A stretch of DNA of 64,000 nucleotides from Tribonema minus (taxonomy: Eukaryota; Sar; Xanthophyceae; Tribonematales; Tribonemataceae). This document shows positions 1 to 11,800 of this stretch, one piece after another (position 1 is the stretch's first letter; each line of letters starts with the position of its first letter). Made by a program: the position numbers and the translations under genes. The stretch covers positions 868,001 to 932,000 of the forward strand of contig JAFCMP010000536.1 in NCBI GenBank assembly GCA_017506865.1. The letters are read 5' to 3'. The notes under the pieces were generated by a model. That model was not told the DNA's origin. It searched no databases and saw only the letters and a program-made list of their open reading frames with translations.

Positions 1-324
1 GACCACAGGAAGCAGGGTGGGGGAAAGAGGCACTGCGGGGGCAGAAACACAACTCTGCACTGCGCGGGCAGATCTGCGTCACCCATTTGAGTCTTGAATA
101 TGACTTCACACGCGCGCTCAGCTGTTGCGTAGCCTCCAGAGGCGCATAGGTGAAGCTCTGTTGAGCACTGACATGTAGCAGGCGAAGGCAGCGCTCATGA
201 GGACACAGCGGCTACAGCAGCGGTACGTATGTACATTGACCTTGTATATACCTAGGTGCGCTTCCGGGGCCACACGATAGGGCGCAGGTTTCCACGACGC
301 CCCCTTCGATCCCCCCCCCCCCCG

Positions 325-963
325 CTATCGTAACGCGCCACTGGCACCGCCCCCCCCTGATCTCCCGTCCTGAGCCGCTGATTGAGCGCTGCTGCTGCCG
401 CCGCCTGAGGCCGACGCTCTTCTTCGGAGCGCTGCTGCCGTTTCGCACGCCCTGAGCGCTGCCTCCTGCACGCGGCACTTGCGCGCTGCGCAGTCGTAAT
501 AGTCTGCGAACGAGCCCGTGACCATGGCGGTGATGGCGGGCCAGTAGTTGCGCATGCGCACGCCGAGGGGCAGCCCGATGCTCACGCCGAGCAGCGTGAA
601 GGCGTAGCAGGAGAGCATGCAGTTGCTCCTGTCCGCCAGCAGCTGCTGCGGGGACTTGCCCGCCGGGCTCCAGGGGCGCTCCTGTGCAGTGAGCGACAGC
701 GAGAGGAGGCGACGTACTTTGCAGGACTGCCGTGATCTGACGTGGTGACTCGGCTAGCGCTGCTGCTTTGCAAAATATTCGTCGAAGACACGGGCATCAC
801 GCGATAGTGCGCATAGGTACCATCGCTCATGGGCTGACTTGACAGCAACACGTGCATAGCGCACCAGGCGTTGTACGAGCTTCGTTACCTGAGCAGCGTC
901 GCCCAGTAGCAGTGACGACACTTTGTCGTTGATGACATCCACCCTCGCACCTGCAATGCGCAC
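325..963 (-). CDS. Small two-exon membrane protein of unknown function
   Basis: Exons are 889..963 and 325..681, joined in phase 0 with a GT donor and a CACAG acceptor, giving 143 residues. The start is the ATG at 961-963; a CAG acceptor just inside it would allow another 5' exon. About 46 hydrophilic residues come first. Two hydrophobic stretches follow (about 47-65, LLGVSIGLPLGV, and about 72-90, WPAITAMVTGSFADYY), separated by a basic RMRNY turn. Next is a DCAARKC pair of cysteines and an Ala/Gly/Ser-rich tail. This looks like a membrane hairpin. The shape (two short helices, then Cys) recalls small TMEM141-like proteins, but I cannot claim homology. It faces the gene starting at 1278 across about 314 bp. 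Confidence 0.55.
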
Positions 964-1277
964 AAAGCAATCGAGCGATCAGCATGATCACCAGGTCTTA
1001 GAACATCAACTTGTGCCCCAAGCCCAAAAAGCGCAACTCTCACCTGCCGAAGCTGGCAGCAGATTCCCCATGTCAAGGTATGCACAGGTTAAAGCACGCA
1101 GACCCGTCGCGAGAAAGAAGCGCGATAGGTATAGGTGCAAGGTTTTGGATCTTCAGGGAAGGATACTTCAACTTCGATGTGAAGATCTCGCACAGTTTGC
1201 TGCTTCTAGCTGCCTGCAGTACTGCATTCAGCTGCCTGCACAGTGCGTGGTTCGCGGGGGGCACGCTACTTTCGACC
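964..1277. promoter_or_regulatory. Shared 5' region of a divergent gene pair
   Basis: These 314 bp separate the start codons of the minus-strand membrane protein and the plus-strand coiled-coil protein. Any promoters must overlap or lie inside the reading frames. I see no clear TATA box. The assignment rests on gene orientation only. Confidence 0.3.
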
Positions 1278-3722
1278 ATGGCGACACCATTCGCAGCACC
1301 CGCCGCTGCTGTATCAGCAGAAGCCGTGCCTGCATCAGCAGAACTGCCTCATGTGTGCTACACGGACGCGGTGCGGAGAGCGCTGGCGGAGCAGCAGGTC
1401 CTGGCGGCCGCTGGCGCCGACCTGGCAGCGGCTGCAGCGTTGCACAAGAGACAGCTCGCCTCCGTGGACAGGCTGAGAGCTGAGCTCAAACGGCAGCGAG
1501 CACTTCTCGCCCAGGCTGCCGCCGCGCTCAACACGGAGCGCAAGGCGGAGGCTCGTGCGCGCCAGCGCGCTGAGGCAGCGACAGCTGCCATGGAATCCGC
1601 TCACGGGGTGCTCATGTCAAATATGAGCTCGTACTCGCGCCTCGCGGCGGCGTGCGCGGCCGTTCTGTCGCCAAACAGAGGAACTAGCAGCAGCGGCAGC
1701 GGCAACAGCAGCAGCCGCAACAGGGTCAATGGCAGCGTTGCAGATACCTCAGGCGATCGCGGCAGCGGAGGCGGAGGGCAACAGGGGGTCACGGCAGCAG
1801 CAGCCGCAGTGGCAGCAGCGGCGCACGAGAATGGCGGCGAGCACCCTGAGCAATCAGCACGCAACGGAGAACGGCACATGCGCGTTGCCGTGTGTACCAG
1901 ATCGAGTGCTGGCAACAACGTCATGCACAGTCACAATGACCATATGCAAATGACGCATGAATCGGCGCCCGGACCGCGTCTGAGTGATGCTTCAAGCCTC
2001 GCGCCGCCGCCAGGGGGCCCCAAAGCTCACGCCATGTCCCTCCGTAGCGACAGCGGCGGCAGCGGCGGTCGCGGCGGCGGCGGCAGCGGCGGCCGTGGCG
2101 GCGGCGGCAGCAGCACCCAAGTCGGGAGCAGCCGCAATGTCACTGGCAGCGGCGACATGTCAGGAGGCAGCCGCATGCCGCCTCCTGCAGGCACCGCTGA
2201 TGATGGTGCCGGAAAGCCGAAAGCTGACACTCAAGCATTGCAGCAGCAGCAGCAGCAGCAGCATGCCAATGGCGGGAGTCACCGCATGGAGAGGCGCAGC
2301 AGCGGCAGCAGCAGCAGCGAAGGCGGCGGCGGCAGCAGCAGCGGAGGCGGCAGCGGCAGCAGCGGCGCGCTTGCGAGACTCGTGACGTCGCTGCCGAAAC
2401 AGTGCACGCCGCAGCAGGGCGCGATCACATGCGCTGCCTCATGGCAAGCGAAAGCGGACGGAACTGAACTTCAGCGCACGGCGGCGGCGCCTCAACGCCG
2501 CAAACGCCCGCCCTCCACCTCTGAACCCACGGCCAAGAAACAACGACTGCCGCCACTGCCGCCGCCGCCGCCGTCGGCCCACTCAATATGCGGCACACCG
2601 CTGAGCAGGCCCGCTGCTGCTGCTGCCGCCACGACGCCCGTGCCGCCGCTGCTGCGCAGCGCCGCGGGCACGTCGACGGTGTCGCCAGCTCGCGAGGACC
2701 AGCTGCACCATCTGAGCGGCAGCAGCGATGACGACGATGGCAGCGGCGGCAGTGGCAGACGTGGTGGCGGCAGCAGCAGGGACGGCAGCGGCGGCAGCGG
2801 CGGCGGCGGCAGCGGCGGCAGCGGCGGCGCCGGCAGCGGCGGCGGCAGCAGCGATCATGGCAGCGGCAAAAGCGGCAGTGGCGGCGGCGGCAGCGGCGGC
2901 GGCGGCGGCAGCAGCAGTGGCGGCGGCGTTGGCGCCAGCAGCAGCAGAGGCAGCAGCAGCAGCGTCAACGGCGGCAGCGCCGGCGGTGGCGGCGGCGGCA
3001 GCGGCGGCAAAAGCGGCTGCAGCAGCGGCGGCGGCAGCGCAGGAGGACCGGGCCGCAGCGCGCAGCGGCCGGACTCGCGCTCAGCGCGGTTTACCGACTT
3101 TGTGCTCGCTCGCATGTGTGGCGGCGGCGGCAGCGGCGGCGGCGGCGGCGGCGGCGGCGTGACGTCCGTGCCGCGCGCGCAGCTGCAGGCGTGGTCGCGC
3201 GCACACGGCATCGACGCGTCGTGCTTCAGTAAGTACTTTGCGGCGCGGCGCCACACGTACGCGGTGCGCGTCGGCGGCGGCGGCACCGGCGGCGGCGGCG
3301 GCGGCGACCGCGAGCAGCGCTGGGCGCCGTGCTTCGTGCCCGCGGGCGACGGCGGCTACACGTTCCACCCGGAGTGGCTGCGCGTGCGCAAGCCGGGCCG
3401 CGGCGGCGCGCTGCTGCTGCAGGACCTGAGCGCTGCTGCTGCGGCGGCAGCGGCGGCGAGAAAGGGGGGGAAGTGGGGGAGCCAGAGAATCTGGGTTGCG
3501 GATACTGATGATGAGGATGGAGAGGAGGGGGAGGAGGATGCGCGCAGCAGCAGCGGCGGCGGCGGCAGAGCGTGCGGCAGCGGCTGGCGCGCTGGCTGCG
3601 GCACGAGCTGGCAGCAGCAGCGGAGCGCCACTGCTGCTGCTGCTGCCGCTGGCGGCGCTGCGCCGCTGGAGGCAGCGCTCGACAGCGATAGCGACGAGAG
3701 CGTCATGATTGAGGAGCGGTAG
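1278..3722 (+). CDS. Low-complexity Gly/Ser/Ala protein with an N-terminal coiled coil
   Basis: This single open frame encodes 814 residues from an ATG in a good context (ACCATGG at 1278). The frame is also open upstream to an ATG at 1011, but the sequence there is not protein-like. Residues about 30-105 are Ala/Glu/Arg/Leu-rich and should form a coiled coil (RLRAELKRQRALLAQ). Long Gly-Ser tracts built from GGC and AGC triplets follow, with a Gln run and a basic PQRRKRPPS stretch. A more complex C-terminal part lies at about 600-750 (RFTDFVLARM, HGIDASCFSKYFAARR, RWAPCFVPAGDGGY), followed by an acidic DTDDEDGEEGEED patch. The only non-repetitive, possibly globular part is that C-terminal segment. 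I do not recognise the family. Antisense and other-frame ORFs here are artefacts of the triplet repeats. Confidence 0.6.
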   Translation: MATPFAAPAAAVSAEAVPASAELPHVCYTDAVRRALAEQQVLAAAGADLAAAAALHKRQLASVDRLRAELKRQRALLAQAAAALNTERKAEARARQRAEAATAAMESAHGVLMSNMSSYSRLAAACAAVLSPNRGTSSSGSGNSSSRNRVNGSVADTSGDRGSGGGGQQGVTAAAAAVAAAAHENGGEHPEQSARNGERHMRVAVCTRSSAGNNVMHSHNDHMQMTHESAPGPRLSDASSLAPPPGGPKAHAMSLRSDSGGSGGRGGGGSGGRGGGGSSTQVGSSRNVTGSGDMSGGSRMPPPAGTADDGAGKPKADTQALQQQQQQQHANGGSHRMERRSSGSSSSEGGGGSSSGGGSGSSGALARLVTSLPKQCTPQQGAITCAASWQAKADGTELQRTAAAPQRRKRPPSTSEPTAKKQRLPPLPPPPPSAHSICGTPLSRPAAAAAATTPVPPLLRSAAGTSTVSPAREDQLHHLSGSSDDDDGSGGSGRRGGGSSRDGSGGSGGGGSGGSGGAGSGGGSSDHGSGKSGSGGGGSGGGGGSSSGGGVGASSSRGSSSSVNGGSAGGGGGGSGGKSGCSSGGGSAGGPGRSAQRPDSRSARFTDFVLARMCGGGGSGGGGGGGGVTSVPRAQLQAWSRAHGIDASCFSKYFAARRHTYAVRVGGGGTGGGGGGDREQRWAPCFVPAGDGGYTFHPEWLRVRKPGRGGALLLQDLSAAAAAAAAARKGGKWGSQRIWVADTDDEDGEEGEEDARSSSGGGGRACGSGWRAGCGTSWQQQRSATAAAAAAGGAAPLEAALDSDSDESVMIEER

Positions 3723-5851
3723 CCGGAGCGTTGGTGCCGCTCGTAGCAACAACACTGCTCAGAACGCCATGCGCATGGCAGCGTTTAGGAGTCGTCACAG
3801 AAGGCCGAACGCGCGCAGAGCATCGACCCAGTGGAAACGTATGCCGTTGAGCTGTAAGTAGAAGTAGTTGTCAGAAGCAGTGCTCAGCAGTTCAAGTCAG
3901 CGGCGCGAGTGCGCCGCGATAGACGGCTGTTGCCGTTGGCCGGAAGGTGCATCCGGCAATTTTGTGCGCCTTCTCTTCGTTCAAGCCCTCGAGGCGGCGT
4001 CTGGCCATGCCTCATCTATTGCACGCGGGGATGTTTGGTACGCACGCGTGTAAAATGACGGCAGCAGCGGCTGCTGTGCACGAGGCGCGCTGCGCTGTGG
4101 ACGTGGCAGCAGCACTCTGCTGCCGTTGTACAGCACACCATTATGCCGGCGCTGGCCCTGCTTGTTCACAGGTGGCCAATGAGTGGTGATGCTCAACACC
4201 GTGCACGGGGGGGGGCGGGGGGGGGTTATTGCGCAAGGTGACACATTTGTCGAGCTGCAGATGCGGACTGCGTGGAGCTGGTCCCTAACGCCAAAAACCG
4301 CAGAGTGCGCAACATGACGTGTATGCGAGGGAATAGGCAAGCTGAAACGTGTAGTACACCTGGCATCCAAGTTGATGTATCACGCAGTCTGTGTGGAGTA
4401 TGATCGCCAGCCTGTATTCAGGCCCTTGCTACAGGCACCCCAAGAGTGGTCGGGACTTTGCCACAAGCGCCACTTGCTTCAGAATACGCTGTCACATGGC
4501 TTAGTTCCAACCCTTCAATGCTACATACACACGGTGCAGCCCAAATGTCTCTGCCGCAAAAAATGCATGTGTTGTTGCATTGATATCCTGCCCCATTGAT
4601 ATGTTTCAGTGAATTGATCAATCATTCCCTTGGAACAGGATGTACTTCATCTTGTATGGCTGAATGAACACTACTGCCATCACTGCACACACATGCTGCG
4701 GGCTGGCACGACAGTTTGTGAGCGACCGAGCATTGCTGACCCAAAGCCACCATCATACTTGAACACGCACATGCCAAACATCACACTTGAAGTACATAGC
4801 AAGAGGTTCCACTTTTTGCCCTCAGGATCTGTCTGAGTTGGGCGACAAAGGCAGCGAAATTGTCAGCCCTTGTCGCCACGCTCGCTGCTCTGCCCGTGTG
4901 CTCCCAGGTGTTGTTGATACAACGCATCTTGGTACCTGTACGACAAGACAACACCTCGGCGCACACAAGCAGCGAATTGCTGGCATGCACCGGCGGCCCT
5001 GCCCTGGTGATCTTTGACGCTTGCTGGCGCCAAGCGTGCTTGCATGGTGCTTTTTGCGCGCTCATGAGAAAGGGGGGTGGTGTGCGCGCAATGCTGCAGG
5101 TGGTGCATAATGCTGGCGCCTACGCATAGACCATGCAATCGCAGAACAAAACAGTCAAAGCCGCAAATAAGGCGATGCTCGCAGGCAGCTAGAGCCAGTC
5201 ATGTTGTGACACATGCGGTTCGATTCTGCAGGCTGGCGGCGGTGCGAAGCCCATCGTCGGCACATGGTGTGCCTGCGCTGCGACGGCCGCCCAAGCCTTA
5301 CAAGAAGAAAGTTGAAGTTGTAGTGGTAGTTGAAGTTGCTGCTCTGCGGTGCGCGCCGCTGCAGGCCTGCACCCCAGCAACTGAGGCATGTGGCTTTCGA
5401 GCCGCATCTCAAGTCAATTCGATCGATCGGTCTGCGCCGAGCGCGCACGTCATTATTCTATGCCCTGTGTATCCGGTGAACACATCTATGGAGACATAGA
5501 GGTATTCCTCGCCGCCGCCCTCTATAAAGGTAAAAAACGATGGCGACGCGCGCGTGAGCGCTGACGCGCGCGCAACCAACTTGCACCACTAATTGCGTCT
5601 TTTCTCACTACACACTTGCTTTCTCGCTACCACGACCTCCTGCTGTCACCCGCTGCCAAATACTTCAACACGCCCCCCCCCCTCCTTTCTACCCCTACTG
5701 CACGCCCCCCCCCCCCCCACTCTCTCCTCATGAATATCGCCTACGCTTTTGCGCTTTTTTCTTCGGGTTCTTGTTTCCTGCTGCTGTTGACCATGGCGGC
5801 GGGGCGTCTCTCTCAGCATGCATCTCGGCGCGTCTCTCGGTTCAAACTATG
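3723..5851. other. Gene-poor intergenic region
   Basis: I find no convincing exon in these 2.1 kb. The short open frames lack splice partners or recognisable motifs. The region holds G-rich tracts near 4207-4225, C homopolymers at about 5676 and 5702, several TTGAAGTT motifs near 5310-5335, and a TATA-like TCTATAAAGG at about 5520 followed by pyrimidine-rich sequence. A plus-strand transcript starting near 5550 is possible but unsupported. The CDPK gene ends at the right border. Confidence 0.5.
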
Positions 5852-8800
5852 TTACATGGAAGGAAAGGCCTCTGCGTATGCGGCCGTGATGGCGGCGTCC
5901 ACAGGGTCCGCGTGCAGGCTGCAGGGGGTCTTGGGGGATGCAGTTGCGCTCCTCATAATCTGAACGAGGGGGGCGGGGGGGGGGAGGCAGTGAGTACACA
6001 AGTCTATGAAAAGCACTGAGAAAGATGACAAGTAATTGTGATCTCCAGAAATGTGCGGAGTGGTATTGCAAGAAGTGCAAAAGTTGGAGTACATGAATGC
6101 GTGCAAGTTCAACTCGCTGCAACCAGGGACGGCAGTGCGGTGACAAACACAGTCGATATTGCCCTGAAAGCATTGCACCGCTCCGAATAGAGCACATGAA
6201 AGTGTGCGAGAGCAGCTGACTGCATCCACAAGATTCACATTAGAGTCGCCGAACTCTGCACAACGAGCATGAGGGGGGGGGGGGGGGGGGGGAGTTGAGT
6301 TGCGGTGGCGCAAGTAGGCGATACACAAACTGCATGATACCAATGCACAAGCCACACTAACCCATGAGCAATCAAGGGCTGACCCAGAGTGGCGCGCATC
6401 GCTGTGACTCATGCTTTTGACTCATACTCACGACTCGAGGGACTCACATGCACAAACCCTTGGAAGTCGATGCGCCAGTTGGCGGCGACGCCCGCTTCCG
6501 TCAGGACTTCACTTATCTGCGCGCACGTACAAACAGAGCAGCAAACGCAGCAAGGTGTGGGCACAATGCCATCAGTCACCAGGGGGGGGGGTCAAGTTTG
6601 CCATTGCGAACGTGCTGAGCTAAGTACGTGGTCGGGGGTCAGGGTGCGAAGAGGTGTGCGAATTGAGCACTACCGGCACCTGAGGCCACACACTGGGCGC
6701 AGAGCGTGAAGAGTGTGCGCTTGCTGAGACTGAGCTTGCTGAAAAGTGAACTCGCAGGAACTGCAAGTGGGGGGCACCACACACCTCAAGTAGGTCCAGT
6801 TTTTCTAGTGCAAGGATGTCTGCACAGCTCTCTTGAAGTGAAGAGGCAACAACAACTACTGCGTGCACGTTCCCCAACTCAGATGGAGCGCAGCAACCCT
6901 AGCGACTTGCTTCACACGGAACCCTCAACGTTAGGGCTAGGTCACCTCAGCGGCGGTGATCTGCTTGCCCAGACAGTCGGCGAGGGCCTCTCACTGTTGC
7001 TGGCAGCTTTGATCAAACCCGAAAGCTTCGAAAGCATTAATAGTGGCGCTACGGCGCATACGCTCACCTCATCGGCGGTGATCTGCTTGCCCAGAAAGAC
7101 AGTCGCTGAGGGCCTCTCACTGTTCAGAGCCAGAGCGTATACTGACCGTCACCGATACCCGCCGCCGCCACTTCAACCATGGACCACTCTGGCAACATAC
7201 GGCAGCCGCCGCCACTGCAACCATGGACCCCTCTGGCAACATATAGCAGCTGCGACCAACCTGAATAACTTGCAGACCACTGAACCTTCGGCACTTTTGA
7301 CACCAGCGCGCACACGCTCACCTCATCGGCTGTGACCCGCTTGCCCAGGCAGTCAGTCGCTGAGGGCCTCTCACTGTCGCGAATGGCTATGACCAGCATC
7401 TGATAACTTGCTTCACACGGAACCAAAATCATTAGGGCTAAAGCGCTTAGGCCCTACAAAGCTAGGGCTAGGTCACCTCGTCGGCAGTGATCTGCTTGCC
7501 CCGGGAGTCAATGGCTGAGGGCCTCTCACTGTCGCTAGCAGCTATGATCCTTTAACCCGAATAACTTGCTCCGCACAAAACCATTAACTTCAACGCTACG
7601 GCGCGTACGCTCACCTCGTCGGCGGTGATCTGCTTGCCCAGGAAGTCGCTGAATGCCTCCGCGGAGATCCAGCCCTCCTTGCGGCGGTCAAACTTGTCGA
7701 AGACGGCGCGCAGGTTGCGCTCGTCGAGCACTGTCGTGGGACCCAGACTCATGAGTCCCGCCGCCAGGAAGTCGTTGTAGCGGATGTTGCCGGAGTGGTC
7801 CATGGCTGCAGGGGGCGGCATGGTGATGGCACGTATTTAAAGATCTGAGGTGGCACATGCAACTGTGAGAGTGGTGTTTAATGGTCAAGACGGCGGGCTG
7901 CACTTGCTGAGCACTGCTGCAAGTCATAGACTCATCAGGCTTGCAGCCAGGAAGTCGTTGTGACGGATCTTGCCGCGGTGGTGCATGGCTGCGGCGGCGG
8001 TTGAGGGCATGGTGAAGGTGATCGGTACATGTGTCTTTCGGACACAGCATTGTGGGTCTGTGGTTGACATTGACAACCAGTGTTGTCATTCTTCCAATGC
8101 TACAACAGGGGCAAGGCGCCCGTCAACGTGTACTGCACCAGCAACGACACCTACTGCTTTAGCCCTGCTTCGCCGCCAGGAAGCTGTTTGAAGCCGGAGT
8201 GGTCCATAACTGCAGCTCCATGACTGCAGCTTCAGTGTGAAGCTTGGCGTCAGTCTATGTAGCAGTTGAGTACCACAACATGCATGTTCGTCACAGATAC
8301 AATGTTCTTTGAATGTTACAGTTTGGGTCTGTGTTGACGTGAACAGCTCTCCACGCACAGTGTCTGTTGTTGCGCTGGGGGGCAGCCGCCGGCCGGCACC
8401 TCTGTTTCGGGCGCGCATGGGCAGTATCATCGTTGCGACAGTGCTCAGCACGACTGCAACAACTGCTCACTGACAGCGTCCAGCAGTGCCCGAAGCTCGT
8501 TGTTGTCCGCAGACAGGGTTAGAGTCAGGACTAGAAGCGAGTGTCTGAAGTAGAAAACAAACTTTGAAGGCTCTGAAGTGGTGCTTCTGCATACTCGCAG
8601 CAGTGCTCAGCACGAAGTTTAAAAACAATTGCTGACTTACCGACAGCGTCCAGCAGTGCCCGAAGCTTGTTGTCGTCGCCAATTAGGGTTCGGGGCAGGA
8701 GTAAAAAAGAGACTCGGAAGTGAGCAATGAGCTTTGAAGCCTGTGGGTGTGGTGTTTTTGCAAAATTGCAACCGTGCTCAACACGAATTTTAAGAAACAA

Positions 8801-11800
8801 TTGCTTACTCACCGACAGCGTCCAGCAGTGCCCGAAGCTCGTTGTTGTCGGCCACCGCGCCGCTGCGCTCGAGGGCGTACCTGTGTAGGACAAGGGCGTA
8901 AATAGCGCACGATGAATCTGTCAATGTAGATACTTCAAAGTACATGTGTAGAACAGGTGGGCGAAAGCGTGCAAACAGCGTGGCGTACATGAGTATGCGC
9001 GTACGGTTGCATCGGCGAGCAAACAGAGCGTGATACATGAGTATGTGCCACGGGGTTGCACCAGGCGAGAACTGCTGCAGCTTTACGGCCACTGCGCTCG
9101 AGGGCGTACCTGTGCAGGACAAGGACGCAAATGGCGCATGATGAATTTCTAAAGTGGGCAGCTATGCGTCTATTCGAACAAGGCGAGCAGTGCTGTAACA
9201 TAGCGGCCAGTCGTCACCGCAAACTTCCATACACCCCCAGTCCAGGTGACCGGCAGAGACACATCCTACGCTGGCGGCGATTGGGGGGGGGGGTCACCAC
9301 AGTAGCAAGGCAGTGTCTTTTGCACACTCGCACGGCGTTACCGCAACTGGAAAACAAAAGCACATGCATCACGCATGCAGAACAGGCTGCCGCAGAGGAC
9401 GACATGACGCGAACCAACCCCACGCTCTGGTGCGCAACACCCGCGTGCACAGGTAACGCCAACCATGCAGCATGCGTTTTGCGTAAGTGCACGCGTACGC
9501 AACCGCAGGCGCACCGGCGGCAGCCGCATGGACGCTGACGTGAGGGACAGAGGCGTTAGACCAAGACGCACGGCGTTTGGCCGGCCAGATGAGAGCGTTG
9601 CGGTCCGTGTCGATGCGCACATGCACGCGTCGCGCAAAAAAAACGCATGCCCAGCAAGTCTGTCAAGATGTTCAGTCTGCACGCACCTGAAAGGCGGTTG
9701 AGCAGTGCCACATTAAGAAAACAGCACATCATGTCGCCTGACCCTACACCCTAGCCCTAACCATAACCCTAAACTACTGTGGGGTCCAGTTGAATGTCAC
9801 AGGACAAACGCACCTCATGTCGTCCAGCGAGGTGAGCCCATTGCGGTCCGTGTCAATACGTACATACATTAGTCGCGCAACACTGCAGTCTGTAGAAAGG
9901 TTCAGTCTACGCGCACTTGAAGGGTGGGTTAAGCGGTGCCACGGTCCAAACGCACCTCATGTCGTCCAGCGAGATGAGCCCGTTGCAGTCCGTATCGATG
10001 ATCTGGAACTCCTGGCGGAGGGCGTCCACCTGCCAGCAGCGATCAGGCGGCGTGAGTAAGGCATTAGATTTGAATAAGTCGCGAACACACACATGTGATG
10101 CACTTTAGTGATGCAGTTCAGGACCTTGGAGGCAGAAGCAGGGCGGTCAGCGATCTTCGCCCGCTGAATGCCATTACTGATGGCGTCAATGCCTGCCAGG
10201 AGTTCGCGTGTAGGAATGCCGCCTTTGTAGCGCGTGTGGTGGTGCAATGACGCATCGCTGACACAAGGTGCCTACAATAATCTTCGCACTGTGGTGCTGT
10301 GACGCCGCAAGGCAGAGCACAGTGACGCCAAATGCAGTTGCATGAAAGTCTCAAAACATAATAATTTGACAAACACGCATGTATACACCACAATTCGTGC
10401 GTTTTCACTAATTGGCCCTCAGAGCCACATGCTTGCATTCCAATAAACGTTTGCACGAAACCGTTTCGCCGCTCGCATCTCTGCCGCTCGCCTCCTCTCG
10501 TCGCCGCCAGTGCCCACTGGCAGCTCCCTGTCGATGAATGCGCCACACTCTGAAGTGTGCCAAGGAGCAGTTGGCAGTACCCCCCGACAAGGGTTCAGGC
10601 GAGCACGGTATCCTCTACCCACATGGGCAAGGAGCAGCGTCGAGCGGCTGCTGATGACTCAAGCCGCAAGTGGTATGCAGGCTCACTGGCTTACCCCAAC
10701 TCTGCCTCACAGGACGACAGATCAGTGCATGCAGCCCGCAGCAGATGCCATGTTCGGCGCAGGGTGCATGCACCGCTTTGCCATTCTGAATCCGCATGAG
10801 GCAGGACTGGGGCAGCTAGTGAGCTGCATAAACCACTTGCGGTTGAAGTCATCGTCTGGCGCCCGGCGCTGTTTCTTGTCCAGGTGGGATGACATCGCGT
10901 GCACGGTGATCGCCGGAGCCTGTCTAGAGGGTGCCAACTACTGTGTGTTGGCATCGCTCAGAGCTGGTTTACTGACACGGAGCTGCCAGCGGGCACTGGC
11001 GGCGACGACAAGAGGCGAGCGGTGGAGATGCGAGGGGCCGAATCTTTGTGGCAATGCCATTGTAGGAGCAGCCTGCAGTGCCGTCAACGCCTGCCGCGCT
11101 TTCATGCCACAGGACGCCAAGTCGATGCCGAGACACGGCAGCAGTCACTGCGCCGTGGCCTCGCTACGAATGCAGAAACTCTGTGCAAACGGGGAGATAC
11201 GCCTGCTAGGGTTCTGTAGAGCCATGGCCTTATATGAGTGCGCAAGCACGTTGTTGAGAATGCAGTACATACGTACCCATGGAGCATAGGTATGCAGGTA
11301 TACTGTGCAAGTCGCAATACATACCTGCCAGGGCTCCATGGAGAAGGCGACAATCTGCAGCACAAGGCGCGCATGCACAATAGCATAGGTATGCAGGTAT
11401 ACTGTTGAAGTCGCGATACATACCTGCCAGGGCTCCATGGAGAAGGCGACCATCTGCAGCACGAGGCGCTTGACCGCGCTCATGTGCTCAAACTGGCGCA
11501 GGCTCTCCAGCACCTGAGCGTCACCACAGCAAACACAGAGAGGCACGCCAGTGAGAACAGAGCATCATCTGCCATCTGCGGACTCTTGCGCCAGACCGAG
11601 TACGTCGCGGTTGAGTCATTGAGTTGCCAAGATGATGACCGATTGACCTATTCTCAATGGCTGCTGCGGGCTGACAGGCAAGCCAAGTGCCCAGGGCTTC
11701 AGAGCTCAACATTTGTAGACGCAGGCTGACACACACACACAGCAGCAGCTACTTGGTGGTGTGAGCGTGGCGGCGATGAACATAGACGCAAAAGATGAGA

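Noticed and set aside
2583-3755. Long poly-Ala and poly-Pro open frames on both strands
   Set aside because: They are other-frame translations of GGC/AGC triplets in the 1278-3722 gene.
5616-5963. Plus-strand gene starting near 5616 behind a TATA-like element
   Set aside because: The frame overlaps the last CDPK exon antisense, is short, and has no domain or splice support.
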